A DNA stretch of 64,000 bases from Streptomyces sindenensis (GCF_014649035.1 NZ_BMSG01000005.1:1-64000), one strand, 5' to 3'; positions 8,894 to 18,144 are shown, counted from the first letter of the stretch. Notes: generated from the letters alone by a model not told the origin. Program-made: numbers and translations.

Positions 8894-9883
8894 TCATACG
8901 ACGGTGAGCACGTCGGCGACCGGTCTGCGCGGGGTGGCCGCCGCCGGGGGACCGTAACCGAGGCGGAAGACCATGTGGACGAAGCCCATCCCGGACGCGG
9001 GGTCGCGTGCCATCGACCTCAGCTCCGGCCATTCCAGCGGCTGGGACATCAGGGAGGTCGCGAGCCCGTCCTCCGTCGCCACCAGCAGGACCCGCTCCAT
9101 GGCCTGCCCCGCGCGCAGCCAGTCGGCGGGGCGGTCCGATTCCGTACCGAGCACCGCCAGCTGGGGGTGCTCCTCGAACGTTGCCGTGGGACGGCGCCGG
9201 GAGTCCTGGGACAGCCCGAAGTCGCGGACGGGCACCTTCACGTCGTGCTGACGGGGGCCGAAGGCGTAGGCCGGTACGCCCTCGGCCACCGAGCCCTCGC
9301 CCGCCCGGCCCATGCGCGTCCAGGCGGCGATCTCCGCCTGCATGAGGTCGCTGGCGGACTCGTGGAGCTCGGCGTCGTGCACGAGGTCGACGAGGTCTTC
9401 GGCGTGCCAGCCGCTCGGAACGGCGAGCCTGGCCCCTTCCAGGAGCGCGGCGGCACACAGCTCGTCGAAGATCTCCGGCGGGATCCGCTCGTCGGAGAAC
9501 GGGAGGCGGCTGGTGTGCCGGGCCCGCACCGCGGGCCCCAGCTCCGCCAGCGCCCGGTCCGGAAAGTCGCCCGCCGGCTCGCGCAACGCGACATCGGCCA
9601 GCCGCCAGGGGTCGTTCCGGTCCGGGAGCGTCTCGGTGACCGCCTCCCAGCCGGCCTCCGCGGCGGCCACCCGGAGGTTGAACAGCGCGGCTCCGCATCC
9701 GAGATGCATGCCCCGGCCATCGGGGTCTCCGGCCGGCAGGGCTCGGTCCGGATCGCCGTACAGCGAGAGGACGCCGGTCTCCGTGTGATGGACGAACCTC
9801 CACGGCTGGGCGTTGTGCATGGACGGCGCGGCGACGGCCGCCGCGACCAGCGCGGGAACGACTTCGGTGACTCGGTCTCTCAT
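8894..9883 (-). CDS. Acg-family FMN-binding nitroreductase-like protein
   Basis: 329-aa member of the Acg/NAD(P)H-nitroreductase fold group, which in actinomycetes often lacks normal nitroreductase activity and is linked to dormancy or flavin storage. The N-terminus AAPSMHNAQPWRF (about 17-30) is the family's flavin-contact motif. Further conserved pieces are RHTSRLPF (about 122-129), LVATEDGLATSLMSQPLEWP (about 268-287) and the C-terminal LGYGPP. The start at ATG 9883 follows AGAGGGG. It is convergent with the orphan at 8500 and lies downstream of the methylisoborneol operon, separated from it by a strong hairpin, so it is probably a separate unit. Confidence 0.85.
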   Translation of the reverse strand: MRDRVTEVVPALVAAAVAAPSMHNAQPWRFVHHTETGVLSLYGDPDRALPAGDPDGRGMHLGCGAALFNLRVAAAEAGWEAVTETLPDRNDPWRLADVALREPAGDFPDRALAELGPAVRARHTSRLPFSDERIPPEIFDELCAAALLEGARLAVPSGWHAEDLVDLVHDAELHESASDLMQAEIAAWTRMGRAGEGSVAEGVPAYAFGPRQHDVKVPVRDFGLSQDSRRRPTATFEEHPQLAVLGTESDRPADWLRAGQAMERVLLVATEDGLATSLMSQPLEWPELRSMARDPASGMGFVHMVFRLGYGPPAAATPRRPVADVLTVV

Positions 9884-10015
9884 GGCTGACCCCTCTGGCT
9901 CACAACGCCGTCGCCCGTCCCCGGCGCATCCGGCCCGCCCGGCCGTGCCGGTGTCCGGACCGCCTGCTTCCAACCTAACCCCGCAGGCGCGCCGCTTCAT
10001 GCCCAACCCGAGAAG

Positions 10016-10046
10016 GGCCGGCACCGGGGGTCTCCCGGTGCCGGCC
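10016..10046 (-). terminator. Hairpin terminator of the 2-methylisoborneol operon
   Basis: GGCCGGCACCGGG (10016-10028) pairs perfectly with CCCGGTGCCGGCC (10034-10046) around a five-base loop. It lies just past the stop of the methyltransferase gene (10066) on the minus strand. Confidence 0.8.
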
Positions 10047-10065
10047 GCCCTTGGGCCGGGTGCCG

Positions 10066-10950
10066 TCAGACGCGGTCGGCCGCGATGAGGACGTACTGGA
10101 AGGACCCGTCCCGGTAGGAGTTGATGAACGCGTCCTCGATCCCGGTGACCAGCGAGGATGTGGCCCGCAGCTCCCAGTAGGGCAGGGTGTCGGGCGTGAG
10201 GTCGATGACGGCCTGCGGCACGAGGCGGTTGTCGGCCATGGCGCGCAGGTACTCCCGGCGCGAGTGGATGTTGCATTCGAAGTGCGCGTTGATCTGCGAG
10301 ACCCACTTCGACGGCTGACCGTAGCGCGGGTTCCAGCAGCCGGTGATGGTCACGTAGCGGCCGCCGACCTCCAGGACCCGGGAGTGCTCGGCGAAGAGAT
10401 CGTCCAGGTCCACGTACATGCTCGACTCGTTGTTCCACGAGGCCGCGGCGGAACCGGTCGCGAAGGGCATGGAGAGCATGTTGCAGACCGTGGCGCGGAC
10501 ATGGCCGTCGATGCCCAGCTCCGCGGCGCGCCCGTTGGCGAAGTCGGCCTGCTTGGCCGACAGGGTCACGCCTTCCACCGAGCACCCGAAGCGCTGGTGC
10601 GCCATCACCATGGAGCCGCCGCGGCCGCAGCCCGCGTCCACCAGGGTGTCCTCTCGCCCGATGCCGCCGAGGTGTTCGAGGAGGACGTCCGCCTGCGCGG
10701 ACTCCAGGCGGTGGAGCTCGGCGATCAGCCGGTCCTCGTACCCCCTGTCCTCGGTGTCGCCGAGCGCGGCGGTGTCGACCTCGCCGACACCGTAGTGGTG
10801 GTGGTAGAGGCCGTCGACGTCGCCGAGGCGCAGATTCACGGGCCGGGCCTCACCGTCCCAGTAGCGGGCGATGTCTCCCTGGTAGGGGGTCGCCGGGCCG
10901 GGGATGTGCAGTGCGGCGGGGGCGGTGGCGGTCAGTTCGGCGCTGGTCAC
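10066..10950 (-). CDS. Geranyl diphosphate 2-C-methyltransferase (2-methylisoborneol pathway)
   Basis: 294-aa SAM-dependent methyltransferase that converts geranyl diphosphate to 2-methylgeranyl diphosphate, the substrate of the cyclase encoded upstream. SAM motif I, VDAGCGRGG, is at residues 104-112, followed by the acidic/Glu motif II region near VEGVTLS. The N-terminal IARYWDGEARPVNLRLGDVDGLYHHHYG (quoted in part: RLGDVDGLYHHHYG) is distinctive of this enzyme and its cyclopropane-synthase-like relatives. The GTG start follows GAAGGA. It is the last gene of the encapsulin-cyclase-methyltransferase operon, 18 bases after the cyclase stop. Family assignment is strong because of the neighbours. 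Confidence 0.95.
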   Translation of the reverse strand: MTSAELTATAPAALHIPGPATPYQGDIARYWDGEARPVNLRLGDVDGLYHHHYGVGEVDTAALGDTEDRGYEDRLIAELHRLESAQADVLLEHLGGIGREDTLVDAGCGRGGSMVMAHQRFGCSVEGVTLSAKQADFANGRAAELGIDGHVRATVCNMLSMPFATGSAAASWNNESSMYVDLDDLFAEHSRVLEVGGRYVTITGCWNPRYGQPSKWVSQINAHFECNIHSRREYLRAMADNRLVPQAVIDLTPDTLPYWELRATSSLVTGIEDAFINSYRDGSFQYVLIAADRV

Positions 10951-10968
10951 AGATGGTTTCCTTCTCTT

Positions 10969-12282
10969 TTACCAGAAATCGGGCAGGCTGTAGCGATAGG
11001 TGTTCGACTGATGCCAGTGGTGGTTGCCGTCGACCCAGGCGGCGACGCCTCGCAGGAAGCGGTGCACGCTCGGGAGAGGGCAGGCGGCGGCCAGTGCGGC
11101 GGCCTCGGTCTCGAAGTCGCGCATCAGCTCGTTGTGGATCTCGACCGACTTGAGATAGGCGTCCTTGTCCGACAGACCCTCGCGTTCGGCGATCACGACG
11201 GGCAGGTTCAGGTGCCGGCCCGGAGCGTCGAGTTCCTTGGTGTACGAGTAGAGGTCGTTCACGATCGTCGTCGCGTTGGAGGCCAGCGCGATGACTTTCT
11301 GCATGTCGGCGCGGGCGTGCAGATCCGCGGGGAGTTCGTAGCCGCCGACGGTGTCGGTGATGGTGGGGCAGGGCCGGAAGTTGTTGAACTGGCGCATCGC
11401 CAGGTACTCCCAGACCTCCGGGACCTGGTCCTGCTGGGCCCAGGCCGCTTCGGCGAGATACCCCAGGTGCAGCCGCGCCATGTCATGGCGGAGCCGGTCC
11501 GCCTGGGAGGGCGCCGCCGCGCGGACGAAGTAGTCCATGGCGGAGCGGTAGGCACGCCGGGGAGCGTCCGCGTGGAGCGAGGCCGCCCAGTCCGGCTGGT
11601 ACTCGCGCGCGGTGTACAGGGGGTCCAGCGCGGTGTGCGCGAGCAGCAGCCGCTCGCCGAGGCCGATGGGCGACCCCCCGTGGTCCTCGCAGTAGCAGTC
11701 GTCCACGGCGTTCTCGGCGACCATCAGGCGGGTGGCGAGCATCAGGTGGTCGACGGTGGGCGCGTCCGGGTGGCAGCCGACCATGTACCGGCCCACGGAG
11801 AAGCCGTCGAACTGCTCCTCCCACTCCTCGGGGTACAGGGAGACCTCGTCCAGGGCCCAGGCTTTGATGCGGCGGCTGACCTCGTCGACCCGCCCCGGGT
11901 CGGGCTCGGGAATCGGGTGGTGGTAGAGACCCGGAACCGGCCGGCCACGCTCCGTGGCCGCCGGCGCGCGGGGCTCCTCGCGCGGCGTCAGCCGCAGGCC
12001 CGCCGTGCCCAGACCGTGGGGGCCGCTCAGCAGCCGTTCCAGGCCGTCTGCCGAACCCGTCCGCGCGGCCTCCGTCCCACCGGCCGACGGCGGGACGACC
12101 GGCGGGGGGCCCAGGGGGAGGCCGACGGACGGGACCGCCCCCGTGGGCACTGCGGACGATGCGCCGACGGCGGCACCGAGGTCATGGACGCGAGCCGCGG
12201 CCGCCTCGCCTGCGGTCGTCCCGAGGCGGGAGACGGCCTCCGGCAGGCTCGACCGCACAGGCGGCAGCTCGGGCACGGGCAT
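10969..12282 (-). CDS. 2-Methylisoborneol synthase (class I terpene cyclase)
   Basis: 437-aa cyclase turning 2-methylgeranyl diphosphate into 2-methylisoborneol, the earthy/musty odorant. The Mg-binding first motif is the variant DDCYCED (194-200) known for this enzyme, and the second is NDLYSYTKE (342-350), an NxxxSxxxE motif. The catalytic domain begins about residue 115. Residues 1-115 are Pro/Ala/Gly-rich and look disordered; in the Streptomyces griseus system such an N-terminus directs the enzyme into a Family 2B encapsulin, and the shell gene is immediately upstream here. Start ATG 12282 (residues MPVPELPP) has AAGGAG before it; the longer frame lacks a site. Acts in the cytoplasm, probably inside the shell. 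Confidence 0.96.
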   Translation of the reverse strand: MPVPELPPVRSSLPEAVSRLGTTAGEAAAARVHDLGAAVGASSAVPTGAVPSVGLPLGPPPVVPPSAGGTEAARTGSADGLERLLSGPHGLGTAGLRLTPREEPRAPAATERGRPVPGLYHHPIPEPDPGRVDEVSRRIKAWALDEVSLYPEEWEEQFDGFSVGRYMVGCHPDAPTVDHLMLATRLMVAENAVDDCYCEDHGGSPIGLGERLLLAHTALDPLYTAREYQPDWAASLHADAPRRAYRSAMDYFVRAAAPSQADRLRHDMARLHLGYLAEAAWAQQDQVPEVWEYLAMRQFNNFRPCPTITDTVGGYELPADLHARADMQKVIALASNATTIVNDLYSYTKELDAPGRHLNLPVVIAEREGLSDKDAYLKSVEIHNELMRDFETEAAALAAACPLPSVHRFLRGVAAWVDGNHHWHQSNTYRYSLPDFW

Positions 12283-12363
12283 GCGTGGCTCCTTGATGAG
12301 GTGGGCTGTTCTTCGACGACGTCCGGGCACGCGGTCCGCTTCCGGGCCGCCGCGCCGAGCCCG

Positions 12364-13776
12364 CTACCGGGGCCAGTTGGCGATCTGTACGTTCTCCAGT
12401 ACGCCGACGGCGTCGGGCACCAGGATGGCGGCGGAGTAGTAGGTGCTGACGAGGTAGGAAATGATCGCCTTCTCGTCGATACCCATGAAGCGCACCGAGA
12501 GGCCCGGTTCGTACTCGTCCGGGAGCCCGGTCTGCCGGAGACCGATGACGCCCTGGTTCTCTTCGCCGGTACGCATGGCGAGGATCGAACTGGTCTTCTC
12601 CGGGGTGATGGGGATCTTGCCGCAGGGCAGGATCGGGACGCCTCGCCAGGCGGGCACCTGCTGGCCGCCGAGGTCGGTGTGGTCCGGGTAGAGGCCGCGC
12701 GCGTTGAACTCGCGCCCCATCGCCGCGATCGTCCGGGGGTGCGCCAGGAAGAACTTGGTGCCGCGGCGGCGGCAGAGCAGCTCGTCCAGGTCGTCCGGGG
12801 TCGGCGGGCCGGAGTGCGGCTGGATGCGCTGCTTGAAGTCGGCCTTGTGGAGCAGACCGAACTCCCGGTTGTTGATCAGCTCGTGCTCCTGGCGTTCCCG
12901 CAGTGCCTCGATGGTGAGCCTGAGCTGTTCCTCGGTCTGGTTCATCGGACCGTTGTAGAGGTCGGCGACCCTGGTGTGGACCCGCAGAATGGTCTGGGCC
13001 ACCGAGAGTTCGTACTCGCGCGGGCGCAGCTCGTAGTCGGCGAAGGCGCCGGGCAGTTCGTGCTCGCCGACGTGGCCGGCCGACATGGCGATCTCCGCCT
13101 CGCCGCGGTGGTTCTGCCGCTGCCGGGAGCGTGCGGTGAACTCGGCGAGGTGGGCCCGGAGCTCCGCCGAGTTCGACACGATGGCCGCGAAGTCCGCGCG
13201 GGACAGCGTGAGCAGCGTGCCCGCGGTCTCGGCGGTGGCGGTGTGCGCCCACCGGGCGTCGTCATCCAGCAGGACGTGCTCGCCGAAGTGGTCCCCGTCC
13301 GCCAGGACGTCCAGGGTGACCTCGTCGCCGTAACTGCCGACGGAGGTCTGGCCGATCCGGCCGTGTGCGATCAGGTGGAGCTGGTCCGCGGTCGCGCCCC
13401 GCTCGACCAGGGTCTCCCCGGCCCGGAAGTCACGCTGGACACACCGGTCGGCGATGGCGGTCAGGACCTCGACGTCGTCGAAGTCCCGCAGCGGGGCGAG
13501 TTCGCCCAGCTCCTGGGGGATGACCCGGACCGTGGCCCCGTCCTGGACGAAATCCACCCGTCCGTCACCCACCGTGAAGGACAGCCGCCGGTTGACCCGG
13601 TAGGCACCGCCCTTGGTCTCGACCCACGGGAGCATCCGCAGCAGCCAGCGGGAGGTGATCTCCTGCATCTGCGGGGCGGACTTCGTCGTGCTGGCGAGGT
13701 TGCGGGCCGCGGCCGTCCCCAGGCTGGACTGCCGGGGCACGTCCTGCCTGGTTTCCGGGCTCGATTCAACAGTCAT
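12364..13776 (-). CDS. Family 2B encapsulin shell protein with cyclic-nucleotide-binding-type insertion
   Basis: 470-aa shell protein. An N-terminal arm (1-60) precedes the HK97-type fold, which is interrupted by a CRP-like cyclic-nucleotide-binding domain at about 95-210 (for example [22 protein letters not shown] and [10 protein letters not shown]). The fold resumes with the [20 protein letters not shown] helix and the C-terminal half ([39 protein letters not shown]). Family 2B members next to 2-methylisoborneol synthase form icosahedral compartments that load that enzyme. The ATG 13776 follows AAGGAG. It is the first gene of the operon, and the cyclase starts 81 bases after its stop. Simple annotation would call it a CRP-like regulator, but there is no DNA-binding helix-turn-helix, and the downstream half is shell. 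Confidence 0.93.
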   Translation of the reverse strand: MTVESSPETRQDVPRQSSLGTAAARNLASTTKSAPQMQEITSRWLLRMLPWVETKGGAYRVNRRLSFTVGDGRVDFVQDGATVRVIPQELGELAPLRDFDDVEVLTAIADRCVQRDFRAGETLVERGATADQLHLIAHGRIGQTSVGSYGDEVTLDVLADGDHFGEHVLLDDDARWAHTATAETAGTLLTLSRADFAAIVSNSAELRAHLAEFTARSRQRQNHRGEAEIAMSAGHVGEHELPGAFADYELRPREYELSVAQTILRVHTRVADLYNGPMNQTEEQLRLTIEALRERQEHELINNREFGLLHKADFKQRIQPHSGPPTPDDLDELLCRRRGTKFFLAHPRTIAAMGREFNARGLYPDHTDLGGQQVPAWRGVPILPCGKIPITPEKTSSILAMRTGEENQGVIGLRQTGLPDEYEPGLSVRFMGIDEKAIISYLVSTYYSAAILVPDAVGVLENVQIANWPR

Positions 13777-14148
13777 CGGGCAGGCTCTCCTTGGTCGGGC
13801 GGGACGCGCGCAAGCGGACGCGAACGGTCGTCAGGGCGTAAAGGAGGAGGAAAGGCTCGAAAGAGAGAGGAACCCCTCCAGATCCAGGGGAACACTAGGG
13901 GCCCCCTCGCCATATGGACCAAGGAAATCCGCCGACATTAGCTCGATACGATGATCACGACCTAGGGGTGTTTGGCCGCGTCAGACGGATTTCAGCCGTG
14001 CTTGCGAGGGGCCGTCCGGCAGTTTTCCCGGACTGGTGGAGCCCACCACGGCCCCTGCCCGACGAAATCCGGCCTGCCCGGTCGGGCGGGCGGTGGCAAT
14101 GCCGCGCGGGACACGGTATGGCGACCGCGGCGAGGTGCCACGCACACG
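13777..14148 (-). promoter_or_regulatory. Upstream region of the encapsulin/2-methylisoborneol operon
   Basis: No gene is seen in this stretch. It contains an unusually AT-rich island for this genome at about 13910-13975 (CATATGGACC, GACATTAGCTCGATACGATG) that probably carries the operon promoter and leaves a long 5' leader of over 100 bases. A CTAGGGGCCCC-type palindrome lies near 13890-13902. I could not fix confident -35/-10 boxes. Confidence 0.4.
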
Positions 14149-14190
14149 CGCGTCGGCCCCGGCGGTGGGATCACCGCCGGGGCCGACGCG
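14149..14190 (-). terminator. Perfect 18-bp stem hairpin
   Basis: An 18-base arm at 14149-14166 (CGCGTCGGCCCC...) pairs without mismatch with 14173-14190 around the loop GGGATC. It lies about 100 bases past the stop of the membrane-anchored protein gene (14287) and insulates the methylisoborneol promoter from it. Confidence 0.8.
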
Positions 14191-14286
14191 CTCAGGAAAC
14201 GTGGGCCGGAGCGCTCCGCTCACCGGCCCGGGGTCACGAGGGGGCCCCACGGCTTCACGGCCGGGGCGGCGCCTCACGGACTCAGG

Positions 14287-14877
14287 TCAGGGGGTCGCCG
14301 CGGATACGACGTACACGACGGGGCTGGCCGGATCGGTCATGTTGACCGTGATGTTCTGGGTGGGGCGCGGCTTCTTGTTGCTGTGCGTGGTGCCGGCCCA
14401 GTGCTCGCCCGGGCCGAAGGACCAGCCGGTGATCTTGATGTCCCGGGGGCTGATGGTGATCCTGTCCGGTTCCAGCGCCGCACGTCCGGTGCCCGTCTGG
14501 CTCAGGAAGCGGTCGAGGCCGGCGGAGGTGGTCCGGAACTTCGCGTACAGCCGGCTGGCTTTCCAGTTGTTCGTCTCGTAGTACTGGACGCCCTGGCCGT
14601 TGCCGGGGATCGGGACCTCGAAGATCCGGCGCTGCATCTTGGAGGGCCAGCCCTCGCGCAGTCCCACGGCGGCCGCCTCGGCCTCCTTGTCCTGGCCCGA
14701 GCGGCGGCTCTGGCCTGCCGAGATCAGCAGGTAGCCGGCCGGGATGCCGATCAGCAGCACGATGATCGTGGCGGTGATGAAGCGCCGCTTGAACACGTGC
14801 CGGCGGTCCTCCGGCGGTTCGCCGTCGCCCGGCGACTCCGACTGGTGCGGCACCACGGGGTGCTCGGCTTCGATCAT
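14287..14877 (-). CDS. Membrane-anchored hypothetical protein, single N-terminal TM
   Basis: 196 aa from ATG 14877. Residues 1-28 are charged and cytoplasmic, ITATIIVLLIGIPAGYLLIS (about 34-53) is one TM helix, and the rest would lie outside the membrane. The outer domain begins with a charged linker, then KMQRRIFEVPIPGNGQGVQYYE, a repeat-free soluble region ending in ITVNMTDPASPVVYVVSA. I do not recognise the family; it looks like a secreted-side sensor or lipoprotein-like domain conserved in Streptomyces. It lies 77 bases after the ROK kinase gene on the same strand, so it could be the last gene of the sugar operon, although the hairpin at 16207 is upstream of both. Ribosome site is weak. 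Confidence 0.65.
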   Translation of the reverse strand: MIEAEHPVVPHQSESPGDGEPPEDRRHVFKRRFITATIIVLLIGIPAGYLLISAGQSRRSGQDKEAEAAAVGLREGWPSKMQRRIFEVPIPGNGQGVQYYETNNWKASRLYAKFRTTSAGLDRFLSQTGTGRAALEPDRITISPRDIKITGWSFGPGEHWAGTTHSNKKPRPTQNITVNMTDPASPVVYVVSAATP

Positions 14878-14954
14878 GATCAGGTGGTCCCTAGGTGCTG
14901 CGGCGACGTGACGAGGCGTACGGAGGGGTGGACGCCGAAGAGGGCGGTCGCGGT

Positions 14955-16121
14955 TCAGTCGACGGTGCGGGTGGACCGCGTGTTGCGGATGGTGCTCGCC
15001 GCCTGGTCGTAGATCTGGGCGTACCGCTCGTACCGCTCGACGCGCCGCCGGTTGGTCCGGCGGAAGCGGCGGGCGACCAGCCGCGCCAGGTCCGCGGCGC
15101 CGACCATACCCGCCTCGGGGCCCAGCTGCGCCTTGGCGATCCTCGCCTCGGGGCGGTAGCCGCGGCCGGTGAGGTGGCGCTTGAAGGCGTCCCGGGCGGG
15201 GGTGATCAGGAGGTCGTCGGCGGCGCTGACGCCGCCCCCGATGACGAAGCAGGAGGGGTCGAGCGCGGCGGCCAGATTGGCGATGCCGATGCCGAGCCAC
15301 TGGCCGATGTCCTGGAGGAGTTCGATGCACATCGCATCGCCCTCGCGGGCCAGTTCGGTGATGAGCGGCCCGGTGATGTCGGAGACGTTCCCCTTCACCC
15401 GGTCCAGCAGATAGTGGGCGACCGGGGAGTCGGCGGCGGCCAGCTCCCTGGCCTCGCGGACGAGGGCGTTGCCGGAGCTGTACTGCTCCCAGCAGCCCCG
15501 GTTGCCGCAGGGGCAGCGGTGGCCCGAGGGCACGACCTGCATGTGGCCGAACTCACCGGCGACCCCGTACTTGCCGCGCTTGACCTGGCCGTCCTCCAGG
15601 ATCGCGCCGCCGATGCCCGTACCGAGGGTGATCATGACGAGGTGGTCCTCGCCGCGGCCCGCGCCGAAGCGCCATTCCGCCCAGGCGGCGGTGTTGGCGT
15701 CGTTGTCGACCATGACGGGGACGACGAGGCGGGAGGCGATGGCGTCGCGCAGGGGTTCGTCGCGCCAGGCGAGGTGCGGGGCGAAGAGGACCTTGGAGCG
15801 GTCGGCGTCGACCCAGCCCGCCGCGCCGATGCCCACCGCGTGGACGTCGTGCCGGTCGGAGAGGTCCAGGACCAGCTCGACGATGGTGTCCTCGACGACC
15901 TTGGGGCTCTTGGACTTGTCGGGCGTCTCGGTGCGGACCTTCTCCAGGATGTTGCCGTCGGCGTCGACGACGCCCGCCATCACCTTCGTACCGCCGATGT
16001 CGATCCCGACCGTGGGGACGCGGGGCGCGGACAGGTGCGAGCGGCGTTCCTTGGTGCCGACCGTCTTGAGGACGGTGGCGCGGGCGGAGCCGCGGTGGGC
16101 GAAGTCGCGGTACGTGCTCAT
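14955..16121 (-). CDS. ROK-family sugar kinase (glucokinase-like)
   Basis: 388-aa cytoplasmic sugar kinase. The ATP-phosphate motif DIGGTK is at 41-46, the sugar-binding/catalytic VDNDANTAAWAE at 138-149, the second nucleotide loop ITLGTGIGGAI at 164-174, and the ROK zinc site EFGHM...CPCGNRGCWEQ at 190-213. There is no helix-turn-helix, so it is an enzyme and not a ROK repressor. A 34-residue N-terminal extension (MSTYRDFAHRGSARATVLK) precedes the kinase fold. It is downstream of a matching three-component sugar importer and presumably phosphorylates the imported sugar; the sugar itself cannot be read from sequence. The last segment is Arg-rich, near RRFRRTNRRRVERYERY. Confidence 0.88.
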   Translation of the reverse strand: MSTYRDFAHRGSARATVLKTVGTKERRSHLSAPRVPTVGIDIGGTKVMAGVVDADGNILEKVRTETPDKSKSPKVVEDTIVELVLDLSDRHDVHAVGIGAAGWVDADRSKVLFAPHLAWRDEPLRDAIASRLVVPVMVDNDANTAAWAEWRFGAGRGEDHLVMITLGTGIGGAILEDGQVKRGKYGVAGEFGHMQVVPSGHRCPCGNRGCWEQYSSGNALVREARELAAADSPVAHYLLDRVKGNVSDITGPLITELAREGDAMCIELLQDIGQWLGIGIANLAAALDPSCFVIGGGVSAADDLLITPARDAFKRHLTGRGYRPEARIAKAQLGPEAGMVGAADLARLVARRFRRTNRRRVERYERYAQIYDQAASTIRNTRSTRTVD

Positions 16122-16206
16122 CGTCCCTGCGGGGTCTGGGGGGGCCGGGCCGCTGTCGCGACCGGCGGCGGACGGCGCCCGCCGGGCTCGATTCTGCCAC
16201 TGCCCG

Positions 16207-16245
16207 GCCCCGGCGGGCCGACGGGCGGGGTCGGCCCGCCGGGGC
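16207..16245 (-). terminator. 16-bp stem hairpin after the sugar ABC operon
   Basis: GCCCCGGCGGGCCGAC (16207-16222) pairs perfectly with GTCGGCCCGCCGGGGC (16230-16245). It lies 11 bases after the ATPase stop, so the ROK kinase downstream may be transcribed separately or by read-through. Confidence 0.8.
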
Positions 16246-16255
16246 GGGTCGTGGG

Positions 16256-17101
16256 TCAGGATCCTTCCTCGGTCGCCGCGGACGTGCCCGGGAGGGTGGG
16301 CGTCGGAGTGCGTTCCAGCTCGTGGCTGAGCTCCTCCAGCTCGCTGCCGCCCGCCATCTGCCGGGTCAGCTCGTCGAGCGTGATGTCGTCCTTGGTGTGG
16401 CTGCCGGACATCACTCCGCGCTTGAGCAGGACGAACCGGTCGCCGACGAGGTGGGCGTGGTGCGGGTTGTGCGTGATGAGTACCACGCCGAGGCCGGCGT
16501 CGCGGGCGGCCGCCACGTACTTGAGCACCACGCCGGACTGCTTGACGCCGAGGGCGGCGGTGGGCTCGTCGAGTACGAGGACCTTGGCGCCGAAGTAGAC
16601 GGCGCGGGCGATGGCCACGCACTGGCGCTCACCGCCGGACAGGGTGCCGATGGGCTGGTCGACATCGCGCAGGTCGATGCCCATGCGGAGCAGTTCGGTG
16701 CGGGTCGTCTCGCGCATCGTGCGGACGTCGAGGCGCTTGAAGGGGCCGACGCCCGTCGTGGGCTCGGAGCCGAGGAAGAAGTTCCGCCAGACCGGCATCA
16801 GGGGGACGACGGCGAGGTCCTGGTAGACGGTGGCGATGCCCCGGTCCAGGGCGTCGCGCGGGTTGGCGAGGGTGGTCTCCTCGCCCTCGATGAGGAAGCG
16901 TCCGGCGTCGTGCCCGTGCAGCCCTGCGATGATCTTGATGAGGGTGGACTTGCCGGCGCCGTTGTCACCGAGGACGCAGGTGATCTCGCCCGCGTGGACC
17001 TCCAGCGAGACGTGTTCCAGGGCCTTGATGTTGCCGTAGAACTTGGACACGTCGTCCAGCTCGACGAGCGGGCCCGTGCTCTTCTCCGACGTGGCCGTCA
17101 T
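16256..17101 (-). CDS. Sugar ABC importer ATP-binding protein
   Basis: 281-aa single-domain ATPase of the carbohydrate importer class that uses one ABC domain (FrcA-like) instead of the duplicated RbsA/XylG type. Walker A is GDNGAGKST (about 44-52), Q-loop YQDLAVVP, signature [14 protein letters not shown] (about 154-167) and Walker [14 protein letters not shown] (about 174-186). The ATG overlaps the stop of the permease gene (ATGA at 17098-17101). It works with the membrane protein and lipoprotein encoded upstream to import a monosaccharide. The C-terminal 20 residues ([10 protein letters not shown]) are low complexity. Confidence 0.92.
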   Translation of the reverse strand: MTATSEKSTGPLVELDDVSKFYGNIKALEHVSLEVHAGEITCVLGDNGAGKSTLIKIIAGLHGHDAGRFLIEGEETTLANPRDALDRGIATVYQDLAVVPLMPVWRNFFLGSEPTTGVGPFKRLDVRTMRETTRTELLRMGIDLRDVDQPIGTLSGGERQCVAIARAVYFGAKVLVLDEPTAALGVKQSGVVLKYVAAARDAGLGVVLITHNPHHAHLVGDRFVLLKRGVMSGSHTKDDITLDELTRQMAGGSELEELSHELERTPTPTLPGTSAATEEGS

Positions 17102-18144
17102 GTCGTCGCCTCCGCGCGCTTGCGCACCCACGCGTTGAGCAGGGTGGCCAGGAGCAGCATCGCTCCCAGGAAGAATTTGAACCAGTCCGGGTTCCACTCG
17201 GCGTAGACGATGCCCTTGCTGGTCATGCCGAAGATGAAGGCTCCGACCGCCGAGCCGATCGCGGAGCCGTAGCCGCCGGTGATCAGGCAGCCGCCGATGA
17301 CGGCGGCGATGATGTACGTCAGCTCGTTGCCGACGCCCTCGCCGGACTGGACGACGTCGTAGCTGAACAGCAGGTGCTGGCCGGAGATCCAGGCGGCGAA
17401 GGCGACGCCGAGGTAGAGCCCGATCTTGGTGCGGACGACGGGGACGCCGACCGCGCGGGCCGCGTCGGCCGCACCGCCGACCGCGAAGATCCAGTTGCCG
17501 AAGCGGGTACGGAGCAGGATCCAGGTGGCGAGCGCGACGAGGGCGATCCACCACAGGATGGTCACCTTGAACTCGACGCCGCCGAGGGTCAGCGTGGAGG
17601 CGAACAGGGCGTGGGCGGAGTCGAAGCCCTCCATGTCGCCGATGGCCTTGGTGGAGACGGTGCCGCTGATGAGCTTGGTGAAGCCGAGGTTCAGGCCGGT
17701 CAGCATCAGGAACGTGCCGAGCGTGATGATGAAGCTCGGCAGTTCGGTGCGGGTCAGCATGAAGCCGTTGAACGCGCCGATGGCGAGCGTGACCAGCAGG
17801 GACACGAGGACGCCGACCCAGACGTTGGCGGTCATCTGGTAGCTGAACATCGACGAGATCAGCGCGGAGCTGGTCACCAGGACGCCCGCGGAGAGGTCGA
17901 ACTCGCCGCCGATCATCAGCAGGGCGACCGGGGCGGCCATGATGCCGAGGACCGAGGCCGCGTACAGCACGGTGCCGAAGCTGGACGCCTGGAGGAAGCT
18001 GTCGGCGACGATCGCGAAGAACAGGAAGACGGCGACCGCGCCGACGACCGAGCCCAGCTCGGGGCGGCCGAGCAGCCTGCGCAGCGGAGAGGTGTGCACG
18101 AGCCGCTCGTCGAGACGCTCCGGGGCGGCGGTGGAGCCGCTCAT
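17098..18144 (-). CDS. Sugar ABC importer permease
   Basis: 348-aa polytopic protein of the RbsC/XylH permease family. About eight to ten hydrophobic spans follow a cytoplasmic N-terminus (starting about residue 35). Family features are [20 protein letters not shown] (about 77-96), [43 protein letters not shown] with the conserved GG-N/A-ARxxG motif, and a late [21 protein letters not shown] segment. Its start overlaps the stop of the binding-protein gene (ATGA at 18141-18144) and its own stop overlaps the ATPase start, so the three transport genes are translationally coupled. Confidence 0.93.
   Translation of the reverse strand: MSGSTAAPERLDERLVHTSPLRRLLGRPELGSVVGAVAVFLFFAIVADSFLQASSFGTVLYAASVLGIMAAPVALLMIGGEFDLSAGVLVTSSALISSMFSYQMTANVWVGVLVSLLVTLAIGAFNGFMLTRTELPSFIITLGTFLMLTGLNLGFTKLISGTVSTKAIGDMEGFDSAHALFASTLTLGGVEFKVTILWWIALVALATWILLRTRFGNWIFAVGGAADAARAVGVPVVRTKIGLYLGVAFAAWISGQHLLFSYDVVQSGEGVGNELTYIIAAVIGGCLITGGYGSAIGSAVGAFIFGMTSKGIVYAEWNPDWFKFFLGAMLLLATLLNAWVRKRAEATT

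Noticed and set aside
12364..13776. Interpretation as a CRP/FNR transcription regulator
   Set aside because: The cyclic-nucleotide-binding-type domain is inside a longer protein that has no helix-turn-helix; the remainder and the operon fit a Family 2B encapsulin.
10051..13941. Open frame of 1296 codons on the plus strand across the methylisoborneol region
   Set aside because: It is antisense to three well-recognised genes, has no domain I recognise and no ribosome site; long antisense frames are a by-product of very high GC at third positions.
14955..16121. Interpretation as a ROK repressor
   Set aside because: The N-terminal extension is only about 34 residues and lacks a winged helix-turn-helix; kinase motifs are complete.
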